This document shows, piece by piece, positions 62,548 to 64,000 of a stretch of DNA of 64,000 bases. The notes below the pieces were generated by a model. The model saw only the letters and a program-made list of their open reading frames with translations. It was not told where the DNA came from and ran no database searches. Origin of the DNA: Pseudomonas grimontii (GTDB lineage Bacteria; Pseudomonadota; Gammaproteobacteria; Pseudomonadales; Pseudomonadaceae); assembly GCF_007858185.1 (NCBI RefSeq), contig NZ_VFES01000014.1:155839-219838 (forward strand), given 5' to 3'. Made by a program: the position numbers and the translations under genes. Every line of letters starts with the position of its first letter. Position 1 is the first letter of the stretch.

Positions 62548-63833
62548 TGATTCGACGCTCCTGGCGGTATGTATTGGCCTTTGTAGTGCTGCTCGCCCTG
62601 GTCCTGGGCGGCGGCTTTTGGTTCTGGAACCGCCCTGCCCCGCAGCCGACCCTGGAGCAACTGCCCCAGGCCGACGGCTCGGTGATGACCCGCGTGACCC
62701 CGGCCGGCACCCCGAAAGCCCGCGTCGCGGTAGCGGTGATGGCTGACGAAACCCTGACGGATAGCCAGCTGATTACCCTGAGCCAAGGCGGCAAGGCGCA
62801 GATTGTCCAGGTGATCCTGCCAAAGGATGATTGCAAGCTGCAGGAACAAGCGCTGCAAAGCGCCCTGGGCCAGCTCAAAGGGCCCGCGACCCTGGTCAGC
62901 GGCATCGGCCCTGGCGCCGCCCTCGCCTGGCGCTGGCTGGCCACACAGAACGACGACAAGGCCAACGCCATCTCCGTCGGCTTCGCGTTGGTGCAGGAAG
63001 GTTGCAAGGACCCACTGCCGAAAACCGCCGCGCACGGTAACTGGCTGGTGGCCTGGAACGACAACCCTGACGATGAAAGCGCCAGTTTCGTACGTGACAC
63101 TCCGCGCGCCACCACCAGCATCAGCGACTACGATATTCACTACCCGCAAGTACTGAACAACGAACTGCGCAAGCGACTGGTGGGTTCGGACAACGGCGGC
63201 CTGGCGATTCCTGTAGTGGAAGTACCGGCTGGCCAGGCCAAGGACACCGTGACCCTGTTCCTCTCCGGTGACGGCGGCTGGCGTGACCTGGACCGCGATG
63301 TGGCCGGCGAGATGGCCAAGATCGGCTACCCGGTGGTCGGCATCGACACCCTGCGCTACTACTGGCAGCACAAGACCCCGGAACAAAGCGCCAAGGACCT
63401 CTCCGAGCTGATGCAGCACTACCGGCAGAAGTGGGGCACCAAGCGCTTTGTACTGACCGGCTACTCGTTCGGCGCCGACGTACTGCCGGCGATCTACAAC
63501 CGCCTGCCGGAAAACGAACAGCAGCGGGTAGACGTCATCATCCTGCTGGCATTCGCCCGCACCGGCAGCTTTGAAATCGAAGTGGAAGGCTGGTTGGGCA
63601 ACGCCGGCAAAGAAGCTGCGACCGGCCCGGAAATGGCCAAGCTGCCGGCTGACAAGGTGGTGTGCATCTACGGTGCCGAAGAAGTCGACGAGAGTGGCTG
63701 CACCGACAAGACCGCCGTGGGCGAGGCCGTGAAGCTGCCGGGCGGGCATCACTTCGATGAGAACTACCCGGCGCTGGCCAAGCGGTTGGTGGATATCATC
63801 GTCAAGCACCAGGCCAAGGACAAAGCCGAGTAA
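62547..63833 (+). CDS. VirJ/AcvB-type periplasmic alpha/beta hydrolase (alanyl-PG hydrolase-like)
   Basis: 428 residues. An N-terminal membrane anchor (about 8-26) leads to two alpha/beta-hydrolase-like lobes. The C-terminal lobe holds LSGDGGWRDLDRDVAGEMAK, the nucleophile elbow GYSFGADVLPAIYN (Ser) and the likely catalytic His in GGHHFDENY. The homologue in P. aeruginosa (PA0919) removes alanine from alanyl-phosphatidylglycerol in the periplasm, balancing MprF (literature from memory). Translation is coupled to mprF by overlapping stop and start. It is also related to AcvB/VirJ of Agrobacterium. Confidence 0.88.
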   Translation: MIRRSWRYVLAFVVLLALVLGGGFWFWNRPAPQPTLEQLPQADGSVMTRVTPAGTPKARVAVAVMADETLTDSQLITLSQGGKAQIVQVILPKDDCKLQEQALQSALGQLKGPATLVSGIGPGAALAWRWLATQNDDKANAISVGFALVQEGCKDPLPKTAAHGNWLVAWNDNPDDESASFVRDTPRATTSISDYDIHYPQVLNNELRKRLVGSDNGGLAIPVVEVPAGQAKDTVTLFLSGDGGWRDLDRDVAGEMAKIGYPVVGIDTLRYYWQHKTPEQSAKDLSELMQHYRQKWGTKRFVLTGYSFGADVLPAIYNRLPENEQQRVDVIILLAFARTGSFEIEVEGWLGNAGKEAATGPEMAKLPADKVVCIYGAEEVDESGCTDKTAVGEAVKLPGGHHFDENYPALAKRLVDIIVKHQAKDKAE

Positions 63834-63855
63834 TCTCAGGCTGTAGGCGATAAAA

Positions 63856-63877
63856 AATGTGGGAGGGGGCTTGCCCC
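63856..63877. repeat. Solitary GI REP after the mprF operon
   Basis: The sequence carries TGTGGGAGGGGGCTTGCCCC but no inverted partner follows before the window ends, so it is a singlet or a truncated REPIN. The rest (63878-64000) holds no gene I can support; a 7-bp hairpin ATCCCCG/CGGGGAT is at 63923-63942. Confidence 0.75.
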
Positions 63878-64000
63878 ATATGCGCTAACCAAATCTCCCA
63901 CTCCATAGCTCATCTTGCTGGTATCCCCGTTTTCGCGGGGATTCACGCAGTTTCCGACTTATCGTTCCCCACTCTTCAAGGCAAGTAAATAACGACAAGC

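Noticed and set aside
63923..63942. GC-rich hairpin ATCCCCG/CGGGGAT resembling one unit of a type I-E CRISPR repeat
   Set aside because: Only one copy. The next 60 bases do not repeat it as an array would, and no cas genes are present. It is probably a chance or terminator-like hairpin.

Overview
The window reads as chromosomal DNA of a Pseudomonas of the fluorescens group. Gene content and order match several conserved Pseudomonas neighbourhoods as I remember them from P. aeruginosa: mvaT-sbcB to pykA-fumarase, gltR/gtrS-glk-edd-gap, colRS, groESL-fxsA-ampG, and dinB with mprF. The intergenic spaces are scattered with the paired short palindromes (REPINs) typical of P. fluorescens relatives: nine GI-type elements (one split, one inside-out), two GII-type, and solitary GI and GIII-type REPs. 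I see no prophage, CRISPR array, IS transposase or genomic island, and coding density is high throughout.

Layout. 1-8.5 kb: the 3' end of mvaT, convergent sbcB, then a tightly overlapping six-gene membrane operon (RDD, SpoIIM, DUF4129, DUF4350, MoxR ATPase, DUF58) of unknown function. 8.5-14.7 kb: a PilZ protein, a TPR-like lipoprotein, pykA, an enoyl-CoA hydratase/ferredoxin-reductase pair, and class I fumarase. 14.8-19.4 kb: a DctB/DctD-type two-component pair (MifS/MifR-like) and an alpha-ketoglutarate permease behind a sigma-54 promoter with two upstream palindromes. 19.5-22.2 kb: a flavin reductase, two small genes and an AraC regulator. 22.3-28.6 kb: the Entner-Doudoroff/glucose block (gtrS, gltR, glk, edd on the minus strand; gap divergent) with two HexR-type operators.

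28.8-33.8 kb: an iron/heme cell-surface signalling set (ECF sigma factor, FecR anti-sigma, TonB-dependent heme receptor, heme oxygenase) with Fur-box-like sites. 33.8-34.2 kb: a 216-bp palindromic MITE-like element inserted into a REPIN with a 10-bp target duplication. 34.2-41.3 kb: YbaN-like protein, chemoreceptor, nitroreductase, and an iron-type operon of di-heme protein, imelysin lipoprotein and DUF1513 protein. 41.4-48.1 kb: the ColRS region with a small protein, an InaA-type LPS kinase, a methyltransferase, colS, colR, an LTA-synthase-like sulfatase and a PAP2 phosphatase; ColR-type boxes sit before the methyltransferase and sulfatase genes.

48.2-54.9 kb: groEL, groES, fxsA, a HugZ-type protein, a DUF481 beta-barrel, an alkyltransferase-like protein and ampG. 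55-59 kb: proS, a lipoprotein, and SOS-type dinB. 59.2-64 kb: two identical initiator tRNA genes separated by a GII REPIN, mprF (aminoacyl-phosphatidylglycerol synthase) and a VirJ/AcvB-type hydrolase. Recurring themes are central carbon uptake (alpha-ketoglutarate, glucose), iron/heme acquisition and envelope remodelling.
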